Assembly: GCA_026127935.1 (NCBI GenBank) | Contig: JAJSLL010000012.1 | Location: forward strand, 1 to 56,211 | Source: Thermoplasmatales archaeon | GTDB taxonomy: Archaea > Thermoplasmatota > Thermoplasmata > Thermoplasmatales > GCA-001856825 | Reading direction: 5' to 3' | Length of the DNA: 56,211 nt | Part shown: in pieces, positions 17,877 to 26,025 of the stretch | Layout of the letters: each line of letters begins with the position of its first letter | Numbering within the stretch: position 1 is the first letter of the stretch | Notes under the pieces: model-generated | Told to the model about the DNA's origin: nothing | Database searches by the model: none | What the model saw: only the letters and a program-made list of their open reading frames with translations | Position numbers and translations under genes: made by a program

Positions 17877-18647
17877 TCAACTAGTTGCTTTAGCCTGTTG
17901 TTCAGGTTCTGCCTTTTTTTCTTCCTCTTTCTTCTCTTCAACTCTCTTCTCAAAAATCTCTTTGAAAATGACTGTCTTGTTTGCAACATACTCTCTTATT
18001 GCACCTACTATTGCAAACTTGGCTAGTGGCCATGAATCGTCTATCTTGGCCGAGTCGGGAATGGTAATGACTATCTCTTCTCCCGTTTCAATCTTGAATT
18101 TATCGCTATCCTTGGAGAAGTTAATCTCTATGATTGCACCAATCTTCTTATCCTCTCCTTCAATCTTCTCAAGGACCTTATAAGCGTATTTTATGGTCTT
18201 TCCAGCAAGCGGGTGATTGAAGTCGACAACGACTCTTCCTGCAGTAACGGTCATAATTTTCCCATACTTATCTCCTATTCTGACCATCTTGCCTATCTCA
18301 GGGTAAACATCCTTTCCACTCCTTCCAGCACGCTTTTCCTCTTCAATCAGCGATCTTTCAACCTCTCTGTAAGAGTTCACTCTGACGCTATTCGTGTCCC
18401 TCACACCAAATGCCTTTTCTGGCGACAGCAATAGTTCCTTGTCTTCCCCGACATTTGCTTTTTGGATGTCGTCTTCAAGGTCCTTCAGCAATCTCCCGGA
18501 TCCAAGTATTGTGATGACTGGCTTATAGGATGAGTGCTCGTCGAAAATTCCATTATCCTTAGCTTTCTTCTCATCTGTAGTTTCCACTAACTTCCCATCA
18601 TCCGTGTATGTGTCGAATTGCAGTTTAATGATGTCCCCTTTCTCCAT
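17877..18647 (-). CDS. FKBP-type peptidyl-prolyl isomerase (long SlyD-like archaeal form)
   Basis: A 256-residue cis-trans prolyl isomerase and chaperone. The split FKBP domain shows the N-terminal D-x-x-x-D-D-G-K-L-V-E-T-T segment and the C-terminal strand VVVDFNHPLAGKTIKY, with an insert-in-flap between. A further alpha/beta C-terminal domain of about 80 residues follows, as in long archaeal FKBPs. The tail is a Lys/Glu-rich low-complexity stretch of about 25 residues. There is no signal peptide. A TATA-like box at about 18680-18689 lies about 37 bases upstream of the ATG, which would leave a short leader. Confidence 0.92.
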   Translation of the reverse strand: MEKGDIIKLQFDTYTDDGKLVETTDEKKAKDNGIFDEHSSYKPVITILGSGRLLKDLEDDIQKANVGEDKELLLSPEKAFGVRDTNSVRVNSYREVERSLIEEEKRAGRSGKDVYPEIGKMVRIGDKYGKIMTVTAGRVVVDFNHPLAGKTIKYAYKVLEKIEGEDKKIGAIIEINFSKDSDKFKIETGEEIVITIPDSAKIDDSWPLAKFAIVGAIREYVANKTVIFKEIFEKRVEEKKEEEKKAEPEQQAKATS

Positions 18648-18833
18648 TTAGCCCACTCTTCTATCCATAACAATCAAAACTATAAAAAGACTGGGAATTC
18701 TGTCTTTCCAATGGAGGCATCTCTTTCATACCAAAAGCCGAACATGTAGATGCTATTGTTTGAAGACAATCAGTGCTATTCAAATATGATCAGTTTGGGG
18801 GTTCTGCTAATTTCCAGAGAGTGTTGGCAATAA

Positions 18834-19099
18834 CCATTAAGAAACCGATTTTCGCATTGTGAAGGTCAGAGACATATTGTTAAGGTTCTTCTCGAGAGTG
18901 TTCAATTTAGCTTCTTGCCAGGGAAACTTGATTCACATGGTAAGAACGTGACAGATCAACTAAGAGTCAGAAGGAATCTAAGGAATCAGTTAGTGCACGC
19001 CTATAACTCATACACGGTGACTGAGGTGTACGAACAGGCAAAAGATACTTCAGATATTGACTCCTTTAAAGTATCCGTTAGAAAGTTACTAAGATAGTC
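18834..19099 (+). pseudogene. Remnant of a HEPN (HepT/DUF86-like) toxin gene
   Basis: The frame is open from 18834 to the stop at 19097-19099 but has no good start: a TTG at 18915 is the first plausible one. The C-terminal part carries RNLRNQLVHAYNSYTVTEVYE. This matches the R-N-x-x-x-H-x-Y catalytic motif of HEPN ribonuclease toxins and the spacing to a following V-Y-E helix in DUF86 proteins. The N-terminal helices expected of a full HepT domain are not recognisable, and no MntA nucleotidyltransferase gene is adjacent. It is therefore most likely a decayed toxin gene just upstream of the tRNA. A short functional protein cannot be excluded. The rest of 18648-19133 shows only the tRNA promoter. 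Confidence 0.4.
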
Positions 19100-19101
19100 T
19101 A

Positions 19102-19111
19102 TTTTTATTTA
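19102..19111 (+). promoter_or_regulatory. TATA-like box of the tRNA-Gln gene
   Basis: TTTTTATTTA is centred about 27 bases upstream of the first base of the tRNA. Confidence 0.45.
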
Positions 19112-19133
19112 CTACATCGCAATAACTGTTATC

Positions 19134-19205
19134 AGCCCCGTGGTGTAGTGGCCAAGCATAGCGGACTCTGAATCCGTTGACAGCAGTTCGAATCTGCTCG
19201 GGGCT
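19134..19205 (+). tRNA. tRNA-Gln (anticodon CUG)
   Basis: This is a complete 72-base cloverleaf. The acceptor stem AGCCCCG pairs with CGGGGCT at the 3' end. The anticodon stem GCGGA/TCCGT encloses the loop CTCTGAA, giving anticodon CUG (19168-19170). The T arm is AGCAG-TTCGAAT-CTGCT. CCA is not encoded and no intron is seen. Its 3' end is repeated at 23918 and 28875, which marks it as an integration target. Confidence 0.95.
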
Positions 19206-19266
19206 ATAGTGATTTTGCGGAGCCGTATTTTCTAAGATGGCGAAGCACGATGTGATGAATCCGAAA
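19190..19266 (+). repeat. Direct repeat copy 1 (tRNA-Gln 3' end plus shared left end of unit A)
   Basis: A 77-base sequence identical to 23918-23994. Its first 16 bases are the 3' part of tRNA-Gln and the remaining 61 lie downstream of the tRNA. The core CTGCTCGGGGCTAT (19194-19207) recurs at 23922-23935 and 28875-28888. Confidence 0.9.
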
Positions 19267-19270
19267 AAGG

Positions 19271-19292
19271 TTCGATTAATAGATTAAGCGAA
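19271..19292 (+). repeat. 22-bp inverted repeat, copy inside the left end of unit A
   Basis: TTCGATTA-ATAGAT-TAAGCGAA: the arms pair except at one position. It has the same length and nearly the same arms as the right-end copies at 23899-23920 and 28852-28873. It lies five bases after the 77-base direct repeat. Confidence 0.6.
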
Positions 19293-19456
19293 TCCATCTG
19301 AAATCTGATACCTACAGTAAGGAATACCCCTAAACAAGTCTATCGCAATGGGAGATACCAAAATTGTCTTGATGAGTCCGAAATTCTGTTGCTAATATGA
19401 TAGAAGAGAAAGGGTCGTGCATCTAAAAACTTTATAATCATTGTCACTGTCACATT

Positions 19457-20641
19457 ATGCAACCATGGAAAAGGATTGCATTACCGGTATCTGGATTTAT
19501 AACTACCTCTATAGTATTTAGTGTTCTGGCCTCTGTCACCTTTTATGCTCCCTCAATACTTCCTAATTTAAGCTCCAAGCTGTCAATTGACTCCTTTATT
19601 TCTATCATCACCATAGTCTACTTTGCTGGAATGCCATTCGGCAAAATACTGGGCAGGGTGATGAAATTTCACAGGAATGCTTCTTTCTGGACCCTTGTAA
19701 TGCTCTTGATTATAATCTTCACAATATTCATTACCCCGTACTTGCACAGTCTTGCCCTGTTCATTGCCATAAGATTCATTCAGGGAACAGCGAGCTTTTT
19801 GATGGAAATATTCTCCATATCTTACTCTTTCTTGTTCAAAGAAAAGGAAAGGGCGCTGGCATCTGCTGTTTCTATAAGCGGAATCCCCGCAGGCGTCACT
19901 TTTGGTTCGATTCTTGCTCTTAATCTAAACCTCCACGAAACGTTCATTATAATTCCTATTCTTGGCCTCGTTTCTCTAATACCATTCATCTATCTACTCA
20001 ATATCAAGGATTATTCGTTCAAGAACGAATCTTATACCACATACAGTTTTAAATATACCTGGATCTACGGTTTTCTCTGGATGACCATAGCGGGATTCAA
20101 TCTTACTCTGGCAGTCATAATTCCATTATATCTTGAAAAATTTTCCCCTCAAATAACCGGAACTGCCATGTCAATATTCGGTTATTGGGGTGCATTGGCA
20201 ACAATATTAGGCGGGGTCATTGCGTATTCAATATATTCTAGACTCAGAGGCTCGCTCTCCCTGATCATCGTGGGCATCTTAGGATATGCAATATCTATAC
20301 CGGGGTTTATCTTACTCTTCTTACGTCCTAGCAATATATTGATCCTGGTGGGAATACTTCTAATTATGACAGAGGCGCTTGCTATTTCCCCAATTTATAC
20401 CACTCCAGTTGATGTATATGGTAAGGAGAAAGTTGGCAATGGTATCTGGGAATTCTCACTGATAGGAAGCACCGGCCATATAATTGCTCCACTGACGCTA
20501 CTTCCTTTAGGGTTGATATTCGGATTTAACACTGTATTTTTAATCCTAGTGATATTCCCAATATATGGGATAATTGCGATGTTCTTCATTTATGGTTATA
20601 TAAGAGGCAATGATATTAAAAAAAGTGGTATAAATGTCTGA
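19457..20641 (+). CDS. Major facilitator superfamily transporter
   Basis: A 394-residue integral membrane protein with about 12 predicted helices in two six-helix halves. It has the MFS-typical cytoplasmic loop after helix 2 (AGMPFGKILGRVMKFHRNA) and a long central loop near residue 190. Substrate unknown. The ATG at 19457 lies about 23 bases after a TTTATAAT box (19430-19437), so the transcript is probably leaderless. Its stop overlaps the start of the UbiD gene by 8 bases, so it may move a substrate or product of the UbiD/UbiA enzymes. The DNA is more AT-rich than the housekeeping genes to its left, as expected of acquired DNA. Confidence 0.88.
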   Translation: MQPWKRIALPVSGFITTSIVFSVLASVTFYAPSILPNLSSKLSIDSFISIITIVYFAGMPFGKILGRVMKFHRNASFWTLVMLLIIIFTIFITPYLHSLALFIAIRFIQGTASFLMEIFSISYSFLFKEKERALASAVSISGIPAGVTFGSILALNLNLHETFIIIPILGLVSLIPFIYLLNIKDYSFKNESYTTYSFKYTWIYGFLWMTIAGFNLTLAVIIPLYLEKFSPQITGTAMSIFGYWGALATILGGVIAYSIYSRLRGSLSLIIVGILGYAISIPGFILLFLRPSNILILVGILLIMTEALAISPIYTTPVDVYGKEKVGNGIWEFSLIGSTGHIIAPLTLLPLGLIFGFNTVFLILVIFPIYGIIAMFFIYGYIRGNDIKKSGINV

Positions 20642-22052
20642 CTTGAGAAAATCACTGTCAATACTGAAGGAAAACAATGATCTTAGGGAAATAGACGAAG
20701 AATTCAGCACGGAAATCGAAATAACGTCTCTGGCCAATAATTACCAGAGGAACAACGGGCCAGCCTTGTTATTCAATAAACCATCAGGATTTAGCAATAA
20801 GGTCGCAATTGGATTATTTGGGACGTACAGCAGGCTGGAAAATGTACTTGAAAGAAAGATAACTGAAATTACAGAGGATTTTACTGAATTATTCGAGACA
20901 CTTTATTCAAAACCCAGCCTAATGGGGGGATTGAAGTTATTTTCAAAACTGAAGAACTTTAGCGTAAGCGAGGTTGGAAACGGACCCGCAAAGGAAAGAT
21001 ACGGGGACATTACACTGGACGATATCCCCATACTTAAGAGCTGGCCAAAGGATGGAGGGAGGTTCATTACGGCCCCCGTAGTCATAACCAGGGACCCTGA
21101 AAATGGCGCATACAATGCGGGAACCTACAGGATGCAGGTTTACGATTCAGAAACTACTGGAATGCACTGGCAGACCCAGAAAACGGGGGCAATGCACCTG
21201 ACGAAGGCAAAAAAGATGGGAAAGAACCTGGACGTTGCAGTTGCGATCGGTGTCCATCCAGCAATATTGTTCTCATCTGTTTCTCCACTTCCGGAGGGAA
21301 TTGATGAAATGGCATTTGCAGGATACCTTACAGGGGATAGGGTTGATACTGTTAGGGGTGAGACGGTTGATCTCAGATATCCTTCAGATTCGGAAATTAT
21401 TTTAGAAGGGTATGTGGATCCAAATGAGACAAGGGAAGAGGGCCCTTTCGGTGATCATACGGGATATTATACTCCAGTTGACCTGTACCCCGTTTTCCAC
21501 GTGAAAAGAATTTACCATAGGAAGGATTTCATATACCACTCAATCCTAGTAGGTAAATACTGGAATGAGGATGTTCCCATAGGGAGGGCAATTGAAAGGA
21601 TTTTCCTGCCAGTGATAAAGTTCCAGATTCCGGAGATTAATGACATCTTCCTTCCAGAGGAGGGACTTTTCAACGATGTTCTGTTTGTCTCAATTAAGAA
21701 GAGATACCCAGGCCAGGGAAGGAAAGTTGGAATGGCCATATTATCATCAGGCCAGATGATGTTCACGAAATACGTGATAGTGGTTGATGAAGATATAGAC
21801 GTAACTGACAGGAAGGAGGTTATGTGGGCGGTAGCTACTAGAACCGATCCGGCAAGGGATATAGAGATAATTAAAATTGCACCAACCGATTCCCTCGATC
21901 ATTCTTCAATCTATCCTGATGTTGGAGGCAAGATGATAATAGATGCAACTGTGAAGAGAATGAATGAAGGCGCAAGGAGGGAATGGCCAGAAAGAATTGA
22001 AGTTAATGAGGCGGAGGTTCTAAAAGAAAAAATGAAAAAATATGTCCTTTAA
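20634..22052 (+). CDS. UbiD-family prenyl-FMN-dependent decarboxylase
   Basis: 472 residues. UbiD enzymes (de)carboxylate aromatic or alpha,beta-unsaturated acids with prenylated FMN. The cofactor- and metal-binding segment reads GTYRMQVYDSETTGMHWQ. The catalytic loop reads EEGPFGDHTGYYTPVDLYP, close to the family form E-G-P-F-G-E-H-T-G-Y-Y-T-P. The length is normal. Next to a UbiA-family gene, a role in quinone ring maturation is likely, either a ubiquinone-type step or the UbiD-like step of the futalosine pathway. Decarboxylation of an unrelated aromatic acid remains possible. The flavin prenyltransferase UbiX is not in the window. The gene overlaps its upstream neighbour by 8 bases and its downstream neighbour by 11. 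Confidence 0.9.
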   Translation: MSDLRKSLSILKENNDLREIDEEFSTEIEITSLANNYQRNNGPALLFNKPSGFSNKVAIGLFGTYSRLENVLERKITEITEDFTELFETLYSKPSLMGGLKLFSKLKNFSVSEVGNGPAKERYGDITLDDIPILKSWPKDGGRFITAPVVITRDPENGAYNAGTYRMQVYDSETTGMHWQTQKTGAMHLTKAKKMGKNLDVAVAIGVHPAILFSSVSPLPEGIDEMAFAGYLTGDRVDTVRGETVDLRYPSDSEIILEGYVDPNETREEGPFGDHTGYYTPVDLYPVFHVKRIYHRKDFIYHSILVGKYWNEDVPIGRAIERIFLPVIKFQIPEINDIFLPEEGLFNDVLFVSIKKRYPGQGRKVGMAILSSGQMMFTKYVIVVDEDIDVTDRKEVMWAVATRTDPARDIEIIKIAPTDSLDHSSIYPDVGGKMIIDATVKRMNEGARREWPERIEVNEAEVLKEKMKKYVL

Positions 22053-22875
22053 TTTGAAAGAGATAATAAGATTCATAAAGATTGAGCATACAATATTTGA
22101 TCTTCCTTTCGCATACATGGGTTTAATTCTAAGCGGATTATTCAGCCTAAGAGTTATCATAATTGTTGGAATAGCGGCCACCCTGGCAAGAGTTTCTGGA
22201 ATGACAATGAACAGGATAATGGATCTTCCACTTGATTCTCTCAATCCGAGAACCAGGGAGAGGGCACTGGTGACTGGAAAAATTTCTTTAAATGAGGCGA
22301 AGATAGTTCTCGTCACAAGTTCTATTCTATTCATCATATCTGCATTTTCTCTTAATGTTCTTGCAGGGCTTTTGTCTCCTTTGATACTTCTTCTATTCTA
22401 CCTCTATCCAGTTACAAAAAAAATTCCAGTTTTAAGCCATTACATTCTTGGATTCTCGATAGGATCTATTCTTCTTGCTGGTTACATAGCTGCGAAAGAT
22501 GCTTTTCCAAGCGGCCCAAATTTCTTCTATTTCATGATTTTCATATCGCTCTGGATAGCTGGATTTGATATACTTTATCAGTACCAGGATCACAAGTTTG
22601 ACGGAACCGTTGGTATCAAGTCCATACCCGTGATATCTAAAGGTAGGATAACGGTCCCCCTCACTGTCAATTATATCACAGCCTTAATTTTTCTTTTCAT
22701 CTTCTCGCTTGGAAGTATTTTGATGCTCAGTGCTTCCTTTATAGTCTCGATTGTCATTATATCTGAAATTCTCATGTGGAAAAATTATGATTCTAATAGT
22801 CAGTTCAAATTATTCAATATTCCTGTGCCCTTCGTTCTCTTCGTAGGTCTGATATTGAATTTCTTCATAAAATGA
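22042..22875 (+). CDS. UbiA-family membrane prenyltransferase
   Basis: 277 residues with 8-9 transmembrane helices. The family transfers an isoprenoid chain to an aromatic acceptor within the membrane. The two Asp-rich motifs are present: NRIMDLPLDSLNPRTRERAL (N-R-x-x-D-x-x-x-D, near residues 57-76) and YQYQDHKFDGTVGIKSIP (D-x-x-x-D, near residue 185). The first motif, with its N-P-R-T-R-x-R-A-L continuation, resembles 4-hydroxybenzoate and menaquinone-pathway prenyltransferases more than heme O or lipid enzymes. It is translationally coupled to the UbiD gene. The acceptor cannot be assigned from sequence. Confidence 0.88.
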   Translation: MSFNLKEIIRFIKIEHTIFDLPFAYMGLILSGLFSLRVIIIVGIAATLARVSGMTMNRIMDLPLDSLNPRTRERALVTGKISLNEAKIVLVTSSILFIISAFSLNVLAGLLSPLILLLFYLYPVTKKIPVLSHYILGFSIGSILLAGYIAAKDAFPSGPNFFYFMIFISLWIAGFDILYQYQDHKFDGTVGIKSIPVISKGRITVPLTVNYITALIFLFIFSLGSILMLSASFIVSIVIISEILMWKNYDSNSQFKLFNIPVPFVLFVGLILNFFIK

Positions 22876-23425
22876 AATAATCTGTTCCATAACTCTTTCA
22901 ATCTTACACTATATGCAGATCCAGCTTTTCCGTTATCTTCATCGATTTCCCCAGTCTTTTAGAATACTTTCACTCCTGGTGTTGAAGAGATTACCCAGAT
23001 CCCTTCCCTCTCCTCTCTTACCTTTGCTTTCCCTACAGCATTGGATAGAGTAATTGTATTGTCTGCACTGGGTATAGTCCTAAACACATGGTTGGCCAAA
23101 TCGAGAATCAAGATACCTGAAGATAGGGGAAATACAGGCTGAATGGTCTGTGGGGTTCCCGAGTCCGTAAATTTCTATAATAAAAGTCATGAAGGTAAAA
23201 CGAAAATAGAATCTACTTACAATGAAAGATATGACTGTCTGAACGAAAGAATACAGTTTCAATAGGAAAAAGTTTCACTACTGGAATAGAAAATTTTATC
23301 GCCGAACTGATTAAGAAATGATGAAGACTGGGGATGCAAGAAAGTAAGCCCCTTTCTGACTAATGCTGTTCCTGGATTGACAGGGGGATGGAAACCTTTA
23401 TTCTATGGTTATTGATTAGAATAAT
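22876..23425. other. Non-coding stretch within unit A with a possible gene fragment
   Basis: There is no intact gene in 550 bases. On the plus strand a frame is open from 22963 to the stop at 23142, about 59 codons, ending in a hydrophobic helix and a basic tail (VIVLSALGIVLNTWLAKSRI). It has no start codon, so it may be the remnant of a membrane protein gene or chance. The rest shows no structure I can support. Confidence 0.35.
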
Positions 23426-23635
23426 ATGAAATATACAGTAATCTTGGAGCCTCAAAGCGAGGGAGGGTACACGGTTACCGTTCCAGCACTTCCGGGTTGC
23501 ATTTCGGAGGGAGACACGTTCGACGAGGCAATCGAGAACATAAAGGATGCAATAGCAGGGTATATAGAGAGCCTTAGGAAACATGGTCAACCCATACCAG
23601 TGGAGATGGCCGTGGAAGTGCCTATAAGTGCCTAA
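23426..23635 (+). CDS. hicB: HicB-family antitoxin
   Basis: A 69-residue HicB-type antitoxin with the single partial-RNase-H-like domain: an opening strand YTVILEPQSEGGYTVTVPALPGCISEGDTFDEAIENIKDAI, which is the family signature. No C-terminal DNA-binding domain is present, so this is the short form. It probably neutralises the HicA toxin encoded immediately downstream, whose GTG start overlaps this gene by 8 bases. Confidence 0.92.
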   Translation: MKYTVILEPQSEGGYTVTVPALPGCISEGDTFDEAIENIKDAIAGYIESLRKHGQPIPVEMAVEVPISA

Positions 23636-23852
23636 ACTTCCGGTAGTCTCTGGTTCTGAAGTTGTCAAAGCGCTGACCAAGATTGGATTTTTCATCGATC
23701 ACCAGACGGGTAGCCACGTGATTATGCGTCGGGACGGAGAGAAAGTCCTAACAATAACGGTTCCTCAGCATAGAGAACTGAAGAAGGGTACGCTCAGAGC
23801 AATAATTAGGCAGTCAGGACTAACTGCCGAAGAGTTTGAAAACTTGCTATGA
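23628..23852 (+). CDS. hicA: HicA-family mRNA interferase toxin
   Basis: A 74-residue toxin with a double-stranded-RNA-binding-like fold that cleaves mRNA. It shows the usual order: P-x-V-S-G-S-E-V-V-K-A-L, G-F-x-x-x-H-Q-T-G-S-H-V-I-M with the catalytic His in GSH, then TITVPQHRELKKGTLRAIIRQSGL. The start is a GTG overlapping hicB. The antitoxin-first order is one of the two seen in HicBA modules. It sits at the right end of unit A, consistent with a stabilising module. Confidence 0.93.
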   Translation: MPKLPVVSGSEVVKALTKIGFFIDHQTGSHVIMRRDGEKVLTITVPQHRELKKGTLRAIIRQSGLTAEEFENLL

Positions 23853-23898
23853 GTTCTAGCACTATTTTATCTAAAGGTGAAGATTAGATTTTAATGGC

Positions 23899-23920
23899 TT
23901 CGCTTAAATGTTTAAGTGAA
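23899..23920 (+). repeat. 22-bp inverted repeat at the right end of unit A
   Basis: TTCGCTTA-AATGTT-TAAGTGAA. The arms pair with one G-T type mismatch, followed directly by the att-like core at 23922. With the GGC before it, it matches the right end of unit B at 20 of 25 positions (23896-23920 against 28849-28873). Confidence 0.75.
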
Positions 23921-23994
23921 TCTGCTCGGGGCTATAGTGATTTTGCGGAGCCGTATTTTCTAAGATGGCGAAGCACGATGTGATGAATCCGAAA
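23918..23994 (+). repeat. Direct repeat copy 2 (junction of units A and B)
   Basis: Identical over 77 bases to 19190-19266. The first part is the tRNA-Gln 3' end, a duplicate without the rest of the tRNA. The remainder is the left end of unit B. Confidence 0.9.
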
Positions 23995-24048
23995 TGAATT
24001 CTACTAGCTAAGAAGGATTCTCTTTAACTCCTAATAATAGAATGTGTA

Positions 24049-24651
24049 ATGGAAATAATTAAATACAACGTCCTGTTATTTAGACACATGGGAATGACGT
24101 ATTTTGACGTTGTGAAAATGGAATTCGGGAGAAGGGAATTCCGCGTAAGCGATTTAGCCAGACTCACCAATAATTCCAACGTTAGAAAACTCCTCTCAGA
24201 TATGAAGATGAAGGGTTTAATCAGGAGAACGGGTAGGGGTACCTATGTCATTCCCAACCCTATCAAGAGGGAGGATAACAGGATAAGAGAATGGAAGAGA
24301 GTCCGGAACGCCGTGTTGAAAGCTCCCATGGAGAAAGCGTGGATGGACAGCACCGCAGTGGAGGTCTGGACTGACGGTGCGTACGTCACAGCACCAAACT
24401 CATACCTTATGGTTTACCATCTCCTGGTAAGGAACGAAGATATAGAAAGATGGAAACTCTATCTCAAGAGACATGGTGTTTCGTATAAGGGAAATAAAAG
24501 GGTAGGTAGCTACGTTAGATTGAAAGGGACCTCCAATCTTCGTGCTGTTATCGTGAACGGAGAACCCGTCATACCTAGGGAAGAAGTGGTGAAGCTGATC
24601 AAGAAGCACCCCGGATTGTATGCAGAGGCGGGAGATTTAATTGCGTATTGA
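24049..24651 (+). CDS. Winged-helix AbiEi-like antitoxin/regulator
   Basis: 200 residues. The N-terminal 70 form a winged helix-turn-helix (FRVSDLARLTNNSNVRKLLSDMKMKGLIRRTGRGTYVI), as in AbiEi-type antitoxins and transcriptional repressors. The C-terminal part is an alpha/beta region containing TAPNSYLMVYHLLVRNED. It overlaps the downstream nucleotidyltransferase gene by 11 bases, the arrangement of AbiE type IV toxin-antitoxin pairs. The call rests on fold pattern and context. Confidence 0.65.
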   Translation: MEIIKYNVLLFRHMGMTYFDVVKMEFGRREFRVSDLARLTNNSNVRKLLSDMKMKGLIRRTGRGTYVIPNPIKREDNRIREWKRVRNAVLKAPMEKAWMDSTAVEVWTDGAYVTAPNSYLMVYHLLVRNEDIERWKLYLKRHGVSYKGNKRVGSYVRLKGTSNLRAVIVNGEPVIPREEVVKLIKKHPGLYAEAGDLIAY

Positions 24652-25357
24652 CCCGACTGAGAGACTAGCTTCGAGGGAAGGGAAGATATTGGATCTGCTG
24701 AATAAATGGCCTTGGAAAATCGGAGGCACTTTGATCGGCGGATATGCCATAGCTGCATATGGAACACCAAGATACTCAAAAGACGCTGACATCATAATCT
24801 CTGCCTCCCTAAAGCCTTCCCTCGAAACATTTCTCCTTGAGCAAGGGTTCAAGTCGGAGAAATCAGACCACCCCAACCCTCAGGATTTCGAGGGGGAAGT
24901 CACTCGATACCGTAACGAAGAAGCAACTGTTGACCTTTTTGTAGGTTATGTGAGGGACAGGAAAACACAGGTGGATATCTCTGAACACTGGATAAGCAAG
25001 AATACAAAGCGGATACATCTCAGGACTCTTACGGGAATCACAACGGTCCCGGTCAATGTGGCAAGGCCTACAGCACTTTGGGCTCTTAAACTTCAATCCG
25101 GACGTGATCAGGATATCCTTGACCTCTTTGCAATAGCTGATATCCCGATTGAAGCAGGTGAAATCATCTCTCTCTTCGGAAGTTTCAATTCAAAAACATT
25201 GAGGGAGAGACTTCTACTTACTTTGGAGAGAGCCCAGTCCGTAAAACTCTTTCAGGACGCTATGGCAAGGCTGCAGATAAAGAGAACCAATGAAAGTAGG
25301 AAAAGGTGGAACCTCTTCTGCGAAAGGGTCAGTGACATCGTTGAGAAATCAGTATGA
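24641..25357 (+). CDS. AbiEii-like nucleotidyltransferase (probable toxin)
   Basis: 238 residues with a minimal nucleotidyltransferase core: GGTLIGGYAIAAYGTPRYSKDADIII, the G-G-x-A-x-x-x-x-G-x-x-R-x-T/S-x-D-x-D pattern. A further carboxylate in ATVDLFVG and a basic helical C-terminal half follow. Family members transfer nucleotides to tRNA or other targets, and paired with a winged-helix protein they act as toxins. The start is a TTG at 24641 preceded by GGAG at 24631-24634, which supports it. There is no in-frame ATG near the N-terminus. Confidence 0.7.
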   Translation: MRIDPTERLASREGKILDLLNKWPWKIGGTLIGGYAIAAYGTPRYSKDADIIISASLKPSLETFLLEQGFKSEKSDHPNPQDFEGEVTRYRNEEATVDLFVGYVRDRKTQVDISEHWISKNTKRIHLRTLTGITTVPVNVARPTALWALKLQSGRDQDILDLFAIADIPIEAGEIISLFGSFNSKTLRERLLLTLERAQSVKLFQDAMARLQIKRTNESRKRWNLFCERVSDIVEKSV

Positions 25358-26025
25358 CTGAAGCATTGCTACCTTGAGATGGAGCTTCCAGTCTTTCTTG
25401 CCCCTGTTAGACCGGTTTGATTTTTCTCTTAAGTTTTATTTCATCCAACTTATTCAGAAAAGGGAAATGGGAATTGAAACCATATAGGAACGATGATGGT
25501 GCTCCTTCGTGAAAGAAGAACTGAAATTCAAAGTTCATCGAATAAGAACCTTCACTTGTAATGGCAGAAGTCAGGGATCAATTGTTCTTTTTAGTTGATC
25601 CTGTCAAGCGTCTTAAGAAACCGCGGCTTCCTTTCGTCGGTCCCCCTCAGAAGTGAAACGTAAGAGTCCCACTCCTCCTTCCTACCTAGTCCCTGCATAA
25701 GTTTACCCAATTCTGCAAGGTGATCTACCCCTCAGCATATGAACGTGCATTCGTTTCAGCTATCTCTCCTTCAATAATATTCTTCCACAAAGGGAAAGGC
25801 ACGACCTCTTAGAACTTGACTTTCTCATTTGATTGTCGCGGGAATCGGTAGTGTGTAAATGAACCTAAATTTTCCTTTATTTGACTGATTATTGCCAATC
25901 TAGTTCTCGTACCTAAAAATATAATTGGAAAGCTTCCTTAATCTGCCGATCCATTTGACTTTTCAGACATACTAATTCACTCCAGAGTTTGTGAATGTTT
26001 ATGTATCGGATTATAATATATTATA
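25358..26025. other. Gene-poor stretch of unit B
   Basis: 668 bases without an intact gene. It contains the decayed gene at about 25591-25802 (separate entry) and, at its right end, the vapBC promoter (TATA-like box GTTTATGTAT at 25997-26006). I see nothing else in 25375-25590 and 25810-25990. Confidence 0.5.
25591..25802 (-). pseudogene. Frameshifted C-terminal remnant, possibly of a SWIM zinc-finger protein
   Basis: On the minus strand one frame reads PLWKNIIEGEIAETNARSYAEG and then hits a stop near 25727. The next frame continues at once with DHLAELGKLMQGLGRKEEWD, then S-Y-V-S-L-L-R and a basic end to a TAA at 25591-25593. Joined, they look like one helical C-terminal domain with a single frameshift near 25725-25732. 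The pattern of an A-x-x-Y helix, an L-x-x-L helix, E-E-W-x-x-Y and a basic R-K-P-R-F-L ending resembles the C-termini of archaeal SWIM proteins, but that match is from memory and tentative. No N-terminal part was found. Confidence 0.4.

Larger units (their letters stand above)
19208..23935 (+). mobile_element. Unit A of a tandem tRNA-Gln-linked element array (4.73 kb, no integrase)
   Basis: The unit is bounded by the tRNA-Gln 3' end and a second copy of the same 14-base core. Its left end (19208-19266) is identical to the left end of unit B. Its right end is a 22-base inverted repeat directly before the core. Cargo is an MFS transporter, a UbiD-family decarboxylase and a UbiA-family prenyltransferase in one operon, plus a HicBA toxin-antitoxin pair. 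No integrase, transposase or replication gene is visible, so any movement would need a recombinase supplied in trans. That this is a mobile unit is inferred from the ends. Confidence 0.65.

Noticed and set aside
19190-24060. SSV-type integrase split by integration at the tRNA gene
   Set aside because: I read the minus strand through the shared repeats. The frames across the core are open for only 30-45 codons, have no start and no tyrosine-recombinase motif, so a partitioned int gene is not supported.
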